From contig JARBJD010000442.1 in assembly GCA_033064195.1 (NCBI GenBank), positions 1-50,107 on the forward strand: a stretch of 50,107 nucleotides of DNA. Direction: 5' to 3'. The notes beneath the pieces were generated by a model. The model made no database searches, was not told the DNA's origin, and saw nothing but the letters and a program-made list of their open reading frames with translations. The position numbers and the translations under genes are program-made. This stretch comes from Blattamonas nauphoetae (lineage: Eukaryota > Preaxostyla > Oxymonadida). Shown here one piece after another: positions 8,650-18,793 of the stretch (position 1 is the stretch's first letter; every line of letters starts with the position of its first letter).

Positions 8650-9822
8650 TCTGTAAATATGGTAAGATTCTTCTCTTCTATCCTTCTTCTCAAACCAAAT
8701 CAAACGAGGTCCTCCATCCTTCGGCCATTGACATCAATGTCGCTACCATCCTTGTTCTTTTCCCCTCCATTTGCTTTTCAGTCCCTAAAAGCAACTTCTG
8801 CACGATTTCAGTCAACAGCAAAGCAGCTTTATGGAAATGTGATATGACAGCAGAGACAGTCGGGATCTCGCTTCTATCGATCGATAGGTCATGAGTCAGA
8901 GAGAGACTTGTGTGCCGCGACGAGTTTTTTGCGTGAACATCATAAATCGTGAACTGGGCTAGGAAATAGGAATCCTCGTTTGAATCTTGACCCATTGTGT
9001 TCAATTCCACTTCTCCAAGACAATGTGTGTTTCCTCAAATCATCCAGAAACCTTCTGTATACCTTCTGTAGAGACATCGAGAAAAGCGAAATGAAGGAAG
9101 AATGAAGTGGCGGTTTAATAACACCCTGGCGGTTTTCTAGCGAGTGGCGGATTTCTAACACCACTATCAGTTCAACTGAATCGATTGTCTCATCTAGTTG
9201 TGAGTGTCCGGAATGGCTGAACATCCCAACTGGATTCGGGTCTGCTCTCGCTCACTCCAACACAGACATGTTTTTCGACTTCTTTGAAGACCAAGACAGA
9301 TCACGACTCTCTCCAAACGAATCTCTCAAAACTGCTCACCTCAACACGACCATCCTCGGTTTCCTCTCGCAAGACGTGAATACCACGAGAGATTGTATCC
9401 GCATCGCTGCGTCTTGGATTCGAGATCTGACTCCCGCCTGTCTGGTTTTTAACCATTCGTTCTCTCTTCAGATGCTCAATCGATTGTCATTGATGCTGAG
9501 AGCCTTCCAGAACTGGGGAAGCTGATTATGTGTGTCTTGTTCTCTCACTCATTTCTTCAGATCTCCGATTCCAGCCGAAATGTCCGTCTTGTTAGAGTTC
9601 GTGAAGAGACTTGTGAGTGTGGGCAGTGTTGAGATTGTGATGGAGATGGTGCATTATGGAATGTTGGACGTTGTGATTGGAGCAGTGTCGGAATCATCGT
9701 TTCTGGAGGACTACGAAAATGGGATTTGTGTGATTGGGATTATGCTTCGTTCGATTCGTTATTGTCGGAACAAACTTGAAACGTTGGACCACGACTTCTC
9801 TCACCTTCTCACCCAAACTTGA
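8650..9822 (+). pseudogene. Decayed host helical-repeat (HEAT/ARM-like) gene
   Basis: Pieces of one protein appear in order but in shifting frames. Around 8825-8895 there is ALWKCDMTAETVGIS, near 8985-9080 LNLDPLCSIPLLQDNVCFLK, and at 9268-9435 a frame ending RIAASWIRDLTPACL. After short intron-like gaps (GTTTTTAACC...CTTCAG near 9448, GTGTGTCTTG...TTCAG near 9530) the frame resumes and ends at 9822 with FVKRLVSVGSVEIVMEM and SSFLEDYENGICVIGIMLRS. These phrases recall a large Blattamonas paralogous family of helical-repeat proteins. In-frame stops and frame changes between 8890 and 9270 make it a pseudogene; the 3' part (9268-9822) could still be spliced. The left end abuts the Polinton, which may have landed in or beside it. 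Confidence 0.5.
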
Positions 9823-10355
9823 TTAAAGTGAATACAACCACCAGACTCTCTCTCCACAATCTCTCCATGAACAAAAACACGAACGCAGAGTTGTATGTTG
9901 AATGAATGACAACGACAGAAGTGAGACAAATATGCTGGTGGTGAATGAGATGGGAACATAACCGACACCTATTTCGATGTCCTTTCGATGGAAATTATAC
10001 AAGCTGAACCTATCACCAGACATGGATGTGAAGGAAAGAAGGAAGAAGAGAACGAATGAGAGGAGAGGGGAGAGAGGCAGAAGAGGCAAAGAGGGAAAAG
10101 TGCACGACTCCCCTCCTGCACATCTCACCGCCGCGGAAGACGAAACTCGACATCACTTTTCATTCCTCTCGCCGACGACTTGGAAACTTATGACACACTC
10201 TCTCCTTACTCTTCGCCAAAGCCAACCCCAACTGCACTCGACGGAAGGACAAGGTTCCTGTTCTCTCCCTTCAACGGAATCAGCGCAAGCGAATAGGTCA
10301 GTGAGCAGACAGACAGAACACGAAGACAACGGATCTGGCCACTTCACACGTCGTC
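9823..10355. other. No recognisable gene
   Basis: Purine-rich on the plus strand (runs of GAA/GAG near 10030-10100). Open frames here lack any recognisable motif and disagree with host codon habits, so I regard them as chance. Confidence 0.4.
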
Positions 10356-10361
10356 TCCACA

Positions 10362-10615
10362 GTGACTACGATTCTGGCTGGACACACATCACATCGTCGG
10401 CTGCGCTCACTCCATGTGTCAGTATTTCTCACAGTTCCGAGTTGTCTCGCATTCTTCGAATATCATCGCTCAATCTGGCCCTTTATTCAAAAAATGACCT
10501 TAGCCCAGAAAGTATGGAAATATCAAGGCTGTGGAACGATCAGGCAGCTTTTGGAGGAGGGAAAATTGCGAGAGAGTCGATCGACTTGAACAACCTGTAA
10601 GGAATGAACGTTCCG
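10362..10615 (+). pseudogene. 3' fragment of the ~357-aa helical host family
   Basis: The frame contains VFLTVPSCLAFFEYHRSIWP, matching VFITIPSCLTFFENEYPIWF and VVVTIPSCLSFYTIDETIWD of the full-length genes at 20.3-21.3 and 22.8-23.9 kb. A further match follows in another frame (SIDLNNL, GMNVPWQ against SIDWNNQQGMNVP). So the last quarter of a family member survives here on the plus strand, with its reading frame disturbed. It is tail to tail with the kinase gene whose 3' end lies at 10841. Confidence 0.6.
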
Positions 10616-10840
10616 TGGCAGAGGGAGATGATGGGAACGGACATACTCGACGAGATGACGACAAACTCCTTCTTCTCGCTGTACTTGTCTCGACTGTCGA
10701 TTGACTCGCTCCACAAGACCTTTTTTGATTGTTCTCGACACAACCAGCCAGATCCTTCGGTGAGAAGCTGTGTCGACGACCAAAACCTGTTCGAAAAAAA
10801 AACAATGTGAAATGAGAAAAGCTCAATGAAACCGGAAAGT

Positions 10841-13800
10841 TTAGAAGATCTCACACAAACAGAGAGACAAACAAGATCGGGAAATGTGTGATGGCGCAGT
10901 AACAGAATCGATTCGAATCGAAGTACCGTGTCCAGAGAGAGAGAACTGAGCGAGAAAACACTTAAACTGAGGAAAGAATCAGACCCCGATCATGAAACGA
11001 TAATAATCCCCGAGCTCGATCCGCAGAGGGAATTCTTTCAGTCTGAACTCAATTATTTTGGTATGATGCTCAAGGAAGAGATCGAAGTCAATTTGGTCAC
11101 CAACTTGGAGTGGTCTGAAATAGCGAACGCTTTGCTGGTTTTCATGATATTTATAATATGAACCATCCGAGGAGCAGAGCGCAACCGAACCTGAAGAAAG
11201 AGTCCAAACAGGAAAGACATGTAGTGGTGGGATCGTCGAGAAAAGAATCCACAGACCTTTCTTCGAAATTCCGAGTGCTTTGGGGCTCTTGGGTATGTGG
11301 CGCTCGGCATCCATGACGCCAATCGTAACAGCTCCACACGAACCTGACGAGAATTACAGAATTAGAAGCACACTTTCAGTTTGAGGAAGAGCGAGGATGG
11401 TGATGGAAACAGACTTGAGTGTCCCCCAAATCACTTCATCAAACATGATTGTGCTGAAAGCCGACTCGAGTCCATTGGAGTCGAAATCCATTCGAGTGAT
11501 CACATTTCCCTCAATCTTGAAGTGTTCTGGATTTCTGCAGACGAGAGCAGGCATCGATTCCTCTGCTTCTCTCCGAATCAGACTGTATGGTTTTTCATTT
11601 CTGTTTTTGAACAGTTCTTCAGTATAGGGGGTGAACTAATTATGTCCCCTCAGGTTTTCTGACTATTCAGTGAATGAGGACGAAGATCAATACCAGACAG
11701 AGGCTTACACAGAGCCAGCGGATAGCTTACTGTTCAAGTTTCACCTTTTTTAAGCTTTTTTCGTGATTTTCTGCCATTTTCGGAATCAATACGTCTTTTT
11801 CACTTCACTTTGCACCTTATTTCATGTATACATTTAAAATACTGATTTCACAAATAAAAATCGTCCGATTTCAGGAATAGTGAGTGATAATCGTTCAACG
11901 ATGAGACGAGCGGAGGGTGACCATCACGATGAGTGGGAACACAATATAAATGAGGCTTATCATCTGATACATTCTGAATTTATCAGTTGAATCATTGTAC
12001 GATTGATTTCGGGTGGGAGTCAGTCCATATGTGTGAAATCTTTTGTGATACGCTTTCCTTTCATGATCGCACATCCGATCTTTGGTCTGGAGATGAAGAT
12101 GTGTTCAGTTTGGATGAAATTGATGACATCAAACGAAGATGGGCAAGGTGGCATCTAAACAGTCCACATTGTTAACGAGACCAACGATGAAATGACAGTT
12201 CAGTATCGAGTAGAAAATCCCTTGAATAACACAATGGAAACGATGAAATCGAGAAGATCAAACACAAACTGATTGGATACGGGATTCTTGTTCGATGGAT
12301 TTGTCCTAGTCCAGATGGAAGCCATTGAATAGATTGATCAAACCCCACATCAGCAATGGTGACCGCTGAGTACAGAATTAGGGACCGTTCTTATGTACAG
12401 AGCTGCCACAGAAAGGGGTGGGATGTAGCAAGATGTATTCGTGAAGCTCGAGACCACCTCCAATTTCCTCCATGTCCTAAAACAATCCGTAAACACTGGC
12501 GCAACCTTGAAGCCAACACATTCAGTCTTAAGTCAAGGTCACCACCTGGAAGACCGCCAAATTTGGTGAAACGTCGGCGGATCGTGAACAGAATTGTGCG
12601 TGAGCCAAAAATTAGCACCAAGAAAGCTGCCAAAGTATGTCGGACATCACAACAAACTGTAAAAAAGTCAACAAAGGCAGCTGGATATACAAAACTTTCA
12701 TCGCAAGCAGTCCCACACGTCCTCACAGAAGCAGACAAGGCTCAGCGTGTTCGATGTGCCCGCCAGATGCTTGACATTCTTCGAGCTAGACAAAGAAATC
12801 TGTGGTCAAACATTTTCACAGGGGATGAGTCCCAATTCTACTACTCTTATCCGGTGAAACATGTATGGGGGAGAAGAGGCGAGGATCGTCCAGAAGTTCA
12901 AGATCCTCGCCACTTCCAGCAGAAGGTTATGTTTACCATTTTTTTTCGGCATTAATCACACTCCTGTGATCGAACCACTTGATCAGCACCAGACAATTAA
13001 TGGAAGGTATTTCCGCGACAACATTATTCAACCACTAGATCGCTATTTAACCAATCAAGACGATCTCAATGGACCTATCATTCTCCACTTTGACAATGCT
13101 GCACCACATCGTGCAGCACAAGTCAACAGGTATTTGCAAGAAAACAACATAGAAGTGATGCCACACCCAGCCTATTCGCCTGATATTAGTCCTTGTGACT
13201 TTGCAATCTTTGGAACTTTAAAAGATCGTCTCAGGGGTCGGACGTTTGAGAATATTGAAGAATTGTCAAGGGGGTTGAACCAGGAGATGTCAAGATTCAC
13301 GCGACACCATCGAATACGCATTTATCGGAACTGGATGAAGAGACTCGAACATGTTGTCCGAAATCAGGGGAATTTCTACGACAAAAGTCTGTTTTCTTCG
13401 TTTTCATACTCCTTTCTTATTATTAGAGGCTGAACTGCGCTATGCACAAGACCAGGCTCGCCTGGTCGACCATTAGGGGAGAATGTTCGTGCTGTCCTCA
13501 TTCCGCTACATCTATCGATACATGACTTCTTTTGACCAAATTTGTTCAAATCACAAAAAATGAGTTTGAAAGAACAACTGTTGAGAGATACACGCACTTA
13601 TTGTGTTTAATTGGAGTCAAAATCACCGAATCAAATTGAGAATTGTTTGATGTGAGCGTTCCAAGAAACAAAAAGATGAAAAACGAGGTTCGAACATGAG
13701 TTGGCTCTGTGTAAGACTCTCGAAAAAATGATAGTGTTCTATACCTTTCCGATAATGAGAAAACTTGAGGGGACATAATTAGTTCACCCCCTATATCATT

Positions 13801-16800
13801 CCATTTGAGCTCTTTCATATGTTTCGCGAGAGGAGTGGCAAGCGTGGAGTGGATGATGCTCGCGATTTGGACTGAGGTGCCCATCACATCAGCTGAGAAC
13901 TAAACAATTCAGAAACGATATGAAGAGCGACAGACACCAATTCTCACTGATTCTGGAATCCCACTCACATAATATGTCCCCGCCTTTCCGTTCACGAAGA
14001 ACTGAACGGTGCGGGGGGTCGAGTCCATGTTCACTTCCATCACGATGCGAGCCTTTTTCGTGAGACAACCATCGCTGCCTTCATCCAGTCTGATCTGAGT
14101 GAGGAAATTGCGAACTTCACTTGATGTCGTGAAACCAATGGAATCTGATGACGAAGAGAGAGGATGGACATCATCGAACTGAACAACAAACGTTTCAAAT
14201 TCTTCCCCAACACTCGTCCAAGACGAGGGACAGCAAGTGATGAATCGAGAAGACCGAAATTGACAAACCCCTTTTGGTCTGCAGACACTGATGAGAGAGA
14301 AGAGACAGACCAATTGTGTCCGCGAGTGTGAGTATCACGAAAGCGACAGAAACGACGCCCTTCGTGATTGGTTCAGAAAGCAGAACAGTGCTCGGTCTGG
14401 TTCCTCCTTTCTCATCGGTCCCTTTCTCTGTTCTAGTCAGAACATTGTTTCGGATGGCGAAGTGTGTTTTGTGTGTGAAGAGCAGTTCCGGTAGCTTCAT
14501 CGTTGGGAGCTGAATCTTCTTCTTTTCGGCATTGGCTTGATCATCCTCATCGTCATCGTCGTTTTCGGAGATATTCTTTTCTCCATCAGCGTCTTTATCA
14601 GAATCTCCGTCGGATTCTTCCCCGCCTCGCACAGTCTGCCTCATCTGTTCCGAAGAGTGGTCGATGACTTCATCCGCATCATCTCTTCCCTCATCGTCAA
14701 CTGTCATGTCTTCTGCTTTGTCGAGATTGTCTTCGGATGGTGGATTGCCAGTTTTATCGCTCTCCTCACTCCTGGTTTCCTCTTGACTGGGCTGTTTGAC
14801 GTTGTTGCCTTCGTCGGGCACGTCTTTCTTTGTTCTTTCTCCTGCTTCGTCCTTTCTTTTGTCATCACTTCCATCTGATGTCTCATCCAATCCTATCTTT
14901 TGAAGTGGTCCGGCAGTTGTCCATTCAATCACTTTCATTTGATCTGAAATGGGGCTTGGATGGTGTAGACTGGTGATTCTGTCAAACCGAACATGAAGTG
15001 TTGGATCCATAGTTGAGAACTGAGACGGGGATGGGAAAAAAGGGAATGTGTATGAATGAGGAGAGAGATGGAGAACAGAAGAAAAGAAAGAGGGAATGCA
15101 ATGATTTCACACCCCAAATCGAACGGATCCGGGAAGACCAAAAACGACAGCATTGGTTGATTGTCCGTCCATAAAGAACTGTGCAGTGCGGAGACTCGAG
15201 TCCATGTCGATTTCTACGACGATAGTATCGCCATTTACGAAATAGGAAGAAAGATCGATCACATTTTGCCCCTCTGAGGTACAGAAATGCAGCGTACAAT
15301 CTCGAGAGAGCGAGAGGGAATCTGAGATGGCAAGACGAGGACGAGAGTTTGTGTGTGTGGCAACAGTGAGTTGAAGAAACGATCAAAAGAGAGAAATGAG
15401 ACACACTCGTGAACTTTCCAAGCGGTTGTCCAACTTCCGGAATTGGTGTCGTCCCATCGATCAAACGGAAGAAAGACTTCCCAGGCTCCGTGCTGTATGT
15501 GCCCTTATCAGGAGGGGTGAGATAAGTGAACGAGATCGCCACAACTCCTTCAGAAATCGGTTCAGCAAGGAAGAAGGAGCCCCACGTGCGTTGGGTTCCT
15601 CTCTCATAATATGGGTGTTGTTTTCTGGCCTGATTAGTATCAGCAATTACGTTGTCTTCCACTCTGAAGTGGGAAGGATCTGTGAAGATGAGCGACGGCA
15701 TCTGTGTTTGGACTGTTAGAACGTTGGATCGCATTCCATTCATGTACATGTCTTCACTGTCTTTCATGTCTTCGCGATTCCATTTGATCTCGTGTACTCT
15801 TCGCATCGGTGTCGCTTCTTTCAGATGACTCAATCCATCGAAGCGAATTGACATTCTTTTGTTCTGCATTGAAAACTGAAATAAAGGAGAATGAGGATGA
15901 TTGACGACACACCCCAAATCTGATGGAGGGAGGTAGACCAGACACAAACGTCAGAGGCACATTTCCGTTGAGGATGAACACAGCTGTACGTGGCCTCGCG
16001 TCCATGTCCACCTCCAACACCACTCGGCCTCCTTTGATCATCAAACTTGATATCAGCCGACTCTCCTCCTTGAGTCTGGTGGAAGGAAGAGCAAAGTGGA
16101 GGGTTCCTTGAGTTGGACAGAAGGCGATTGAATCTGATGAGACGAGAGGAAACGTGAATCGAAGGAGGAAAACAAACGTGAAATATCAGCGCCAAATCGC
16201 GTAAATGAACCGTATGTTGAGAGAGTATCGATGAGTCCGATCATCAGATCTTCTTCAGAATCTGAACAAATCCCAAAACAAGAGAGACAAACGGAAGATA
16301 TTTGGAAGGGAAAGAATTGTGAAGGCAACAGACACCACTCCTTCCGTGATGGGTTTTTGAAAATATGTTGTTCTCCATTCTTTTCGCTCTGAAGATCTGT
16401 CACGTCGACGAGTGATTTTGTTTTTTGCAATGGAGAAACAACTGTATGAATAGTTGGAAAAGCCGAGTTCAAAAAGATTCAGTTCCTTGGAGAGAACATT
16501 ATCTTCAGGGGTGGCCGAGATTGGTGAGGTTTGAGGGGCGAGGACCTGTTGACGTAGTGCAAGTTCTGCCTCCTGCCCCAATTCAGCATTTCGTTCACAA
16601 GTCCGTTTCAGCGACATCTGAAGCGATCTCAGCTGGTTTTCCAGTTTTAGAGTCTCTTCCTGGAGTTTCTGCTTCTCCATCTCCAGTTCCATCGTCTTCT
16701 CTTTCACGTTCGCATCGCTCGATGCTTCCCTGATCTCGTTTACTCGAGTCGCAAGCTGAATGCCCTTCATTGTCGACAGAGCCGTTTCTGGGCCAAGCAT

Positions 16801-17890
16801 TCGCTCCAAAAGACCACCTTCGAAAAGAGTCGTCGTTGTGGTTCGAAGTGCCACATTCTGAGACAAGCAGTTCAAATGAACAAGTTGAAAGAATGAGATG
16901 TGAAGAAAGAGAACAAACAGGTTCCAGCATCTTCAGAAGAACTTCCCTCACTGGCGAAGGAATTGTGGTTGGGATTTTGGTCCCGTCGAACGAGTGAACG
17001 GCCACGCTCATCTGAAAGATCTGTAATCCTTCAAACAGTGACTTTCCTGTCACCATCCGATACGCCAGAACTCCAAGCGACCAAACATCACTCGCTGGGG
17101 TTGCCAGCCCTTTGCTGTCCATCAATCGTTCGGGTGAATTGTACTCGAATGTCCCCAGTTCCCCAATCGTCGACGTCATTTGCTGATCCATTGGAGCTGA
17201 ACCACCAAGATCACCTGAACCCAGAAAAATGACAGTTGAAGGGAATTAAAGCGCACAAACACAGAAATGCCCGACAGTTCAGGCGGAGCAGAACATTCTC
17301 TGGCTTCAGATCTCCATGAGCTGTCGATCCCGATGCGTGAGTGTGCATCCACAAAAGTCCCTCGCAAATGTCATTCAGAATCATCACCGTCAACTGAAAA
17401 CACATCCACAACAATAAAAAAACAATAAAACAACAAGAAAAGGCAAAATCCATCCAAACATCAGAGAATGAGGAAACAAGAAGAGACAAACAGGAAGAGG
17501 AATCAATTCACCTCGTGACTCATATTCCAAGATCAGATCTTTCAGACTTCGAGTCCCAAGCTCCATCACAATCGCCTGGTGTCCTCCCATGTCAATCGAT
17601 TCATGTAGACCAACAATTCGAGGATGAGCAAAACGAGTCAACATCTCAACTTCACGACTCACTCGTTCCTTGTCCCCTTCTTTCAGCATCGGCAGCACTT
17701 TCATTGCATATTCAACCCCACTCTTCTCATGTTGAACTTTCAGAACTTGGCCAAAGGCTCCTTCACTGATCTTTTTTGGTTTGATGTCTGAAAGACGAAG
17801 AAGAAAGTGACGAAATTAGAAAGAAATCAGAGATCATTGTAGAAAGGACACACAGCCAGGAGGGGTCACATCTTCAAGTTTTGACGTCAT
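10841..17890 (-). CDS. Protein kinase with four SPRY-like modules (17 exons; split by a transposon)
   Basis: Start ATG at 17890. Exons I trace: 17890-17854, 17787-17492, 17393-17261, 17214-16919, 16857-16293, 16261-16178, 16133-15913, 15875-15407, 15321-15113, 15019-14311, 14287-14192, 14144-13936, 13899-13794, 11622-11374, 11343-11257, 11190-10985, 10945-10841. They sum to 4077 bases, 1358 codons plus stop, with the transposon set aside. Kinase motifs: glycine loop SEGAFGQV, AMKV lysine, REVEML helix, catalytic loop HGDLKPEN, DLG for DFG, YNSPERL, SDVWSLGVLAY; all key residues present, so probably active Ser/Thr. A coiled coil follows (about 16800-16560). Then come four SPRY/B30.2-like modules (about 16.5-15.9, 15.9-15.1, 15.0-13.9, 13.9-10.9 kb), each with PI.EGVVS.., a GLLD-like strand and MDSTPRTVQFFVNG...VRIGV. 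Module 3 has a long acidic linker. The fourth is interrupted by the transposon. A likely regulatory scaffold kinase; substrate unknown. Confidence 0.85.
11625..11660 (+). repeat. Left terminal inverted repeat of the mariner-type element
   Basis: Pairs with 13758-13793 (reverse complement) with one mismatch in about 36 bases; begins TAGGGGGTGAAC and ends near GTTTTCT. Confidence 0.9.
12356..13433 (+). pseudogene. Mariner-type (DD34D) transposase, one frameshift
   Basis: The N-terminal part has a helix-turn-helix region (CPKTIRKHW) and a basic GRPPNLVKRRR linker like the GRPR motif, then a second helix-turn-helix (KISTKKAAKVCRTSQQTVKK). Catalytic acids: TGDES near 12822, HFDNAAPH near 13093, and the D of SPDISPCDF 34 residues on, giving DD34D as in mariner-like transposases. 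The frame shifts at an eight-T run (12939-12946) between the first and second aspartate. It is otherwise open to FYDKSL. It may be a genuine lesion, slippage, or a sequencing error in the homopolymer. Confidence 0.9.
13758..13793 (-). repeat. Right terminal inverted repeat of the mariner-type element
   Basis: Reverse complement of the left end. The element side reads AGAAAACTTGAGGGGACATA on the plus strand and ends CCCCCTA before the TA duplication. Confidence 0.9.
14288..14310 (-). other. Candidate 23-bp intron in the kinase gene
   Basis: On the minus strand the gap starts GTCTGTCTC and ends CTCATCAG. Removing it joins ...LADTIV to SADQKGFVNFGLLD in the frame expected from the other SPRY-like modules. 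It is the shortest of 16 gaps in this gene. The others run from 30 to 98 bp, with donors GTTTGT, GTGTGT, GTCTGT or GTGTGA and acceptors mostly YCAG. Confidence 0.65.
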
Positions 17891-18152
17891 CCAGACTGAT
17901 CAATTCCACGTCGCCCTTACTTTGAAAAAGTGAACTTATTTTCACCCATAACTAAGTTTCAAGGAAATCAAGTGTTCACTTATCATGCTGTGTATTGTGT
18001 GAATAACTAAAAATTAGAAACCAAAAGTCGAGACGAATAATTTGAACAAGTTCCATGTAAACTCTGTTCATGGGGCACGTTTTCATGTGAGGCAGTGTTC
18101 ATCGGCTTGGCGGATGAAATCATCGGTGAGAGAGAATCTTCTGACGAAGTTG
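17891..18152. other. Kinase gene upstream region
   Basis: AT-rich compared with the flanking genes (many AAAT/TTTA words around 17930-18050). No open frame of note. It should contain the kinase promoter, but I cannot point to a specific element. Confidence 0.4.
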
Positions 18153-18793
18153 TCATTCCCCTTCCATTTCAGCCAGCTGACCAATCTTCAAGTGTGAGGA
18201 CGGTGGCTGGAGTTGGGTCTGAATCGATGAGGACTGCACCACCGCAGCCACTTGAAGCGGCAGCGTTGGTGAAGGACCATGCCCAGTTGGTTGTTGAACT
18301 TGAACCGGCAGCTTTTCCTCGAGGACGTCTTCGATCCCTTTCTTTCTCTCGCATTTCAGTCGCTCCTCGACTCCACTTCGTTCAAAGGCAACGCATAGCT
18401 TTCGCCAATTTGCACCGATTTGTGTGGAAGATGTGGGGAGAGTGGAACTGACGATGATTCGGCCACAGAAGCAGTTGGTGGGTCCCTGCTCACCCATTCC
18501 TGATTCTTGCCCGTCTCCCACACAATCTTCCCGCAGATGTCTCACTGCTGCTCGACAGACGGCAGGTTCCTCTCGCCTGAACGGACCATTTTGAAGTCCT
18601 CCACAAGTCCAAGTTCGATTGTTCCTGAAGCGTCCTTGTGCACTTCTCGTTGGTGTTCTTCCTCATCCGACTCGGAATGCTCGCAAACACGCTGACGAGC
18701 TTCGTTGGCGTTGACACTCATCAGAATCTTCAGGTCGAACTGGGAGAGGGAGAGGAGGAGTGAAAGATGAAGAAGATGTGTGGAGTCCATCAA
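18153..18793 (-). pseudogene. Composite 3' fragments of host paralogous genes
   Basis: Two minus-strand frames follow each other. One (18542-18793) reads NANEARQRVCEHSESDEEE and DASGTIELGLVEDFKMVRSG. The other (18153-18545) contains DGQESGM and, further on, KKGIEDVLEEKL, a phrase also found near the end of the ~357-aa family (MEGIEDVLEEKL). A shorter diverged relative of the first part sits at 21480-21720. These may be downstream exons of the gene at 18790-20046, joined by an intron near 18840, but no consistent model emerged, so I list them as fragments. Confidence 0.4.
18376..18750 (-). repeat. Dispersed duplication, longer copy
   Basis: Shares long near-identical stretches with 21478-21720, for example GATTCGGCCACAGAAGCAGT against GATTCGGCCACGGAAGCAGT, and GTTCAAAGGCAACGCATAGC against GTTCAAAGGCAACACATAGC. 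The longer copy has about 110 extra bases in the middle. Both are minus-strand coding-like pieces of a host family. Confidence 0.75.

Larger units (their letters stand above)
11625..13793 (+). mobile_element. Tc1/mariner-type DNA transposon inserted in the kinase gene
   Basis: Both ends carry inverted repeats of about 36 bp beginning TAGGGGGTGAACTAATTATG and are flanked by a TA target duplication (11623-11624 and 13794-13795). If the element and one TA are removed, the host text reads through in frame (codons aat gat act gaa gaa), joining module-4 residues KWND to TEELF. The element is 2169 bp and codes for one transposase. It lies on the plus strand, antisense to the host gene. The first and last 700 and 360 bases have no recognisable gene. 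Taking the repeat as starting GGGGG, with TATA flanks, is an alternative reading. Confidence 0.92.

Noticed and set aside
9977-10600. 207-codon plus-strand frame
   Set aside because: Low-complexity purine-rich start and no motif; its last part overlaps the true family match in another frame.
11625-13793. Transposon acting as an intron (introner)
   Set aside because: The near-terminal GT and AG do not fit the gene's donor pattern, and splicing between them leaves a stop in the host frame; an ordinary TA insertion explains the data.
14537-14878. Hydrophobic plus-strand frame that looks like a membrane protein
   Set aside because: Antisense of the acidic linker of the kinase gene; Asp/Glu codons read backwards give Ile/Val/Phe/Leu.
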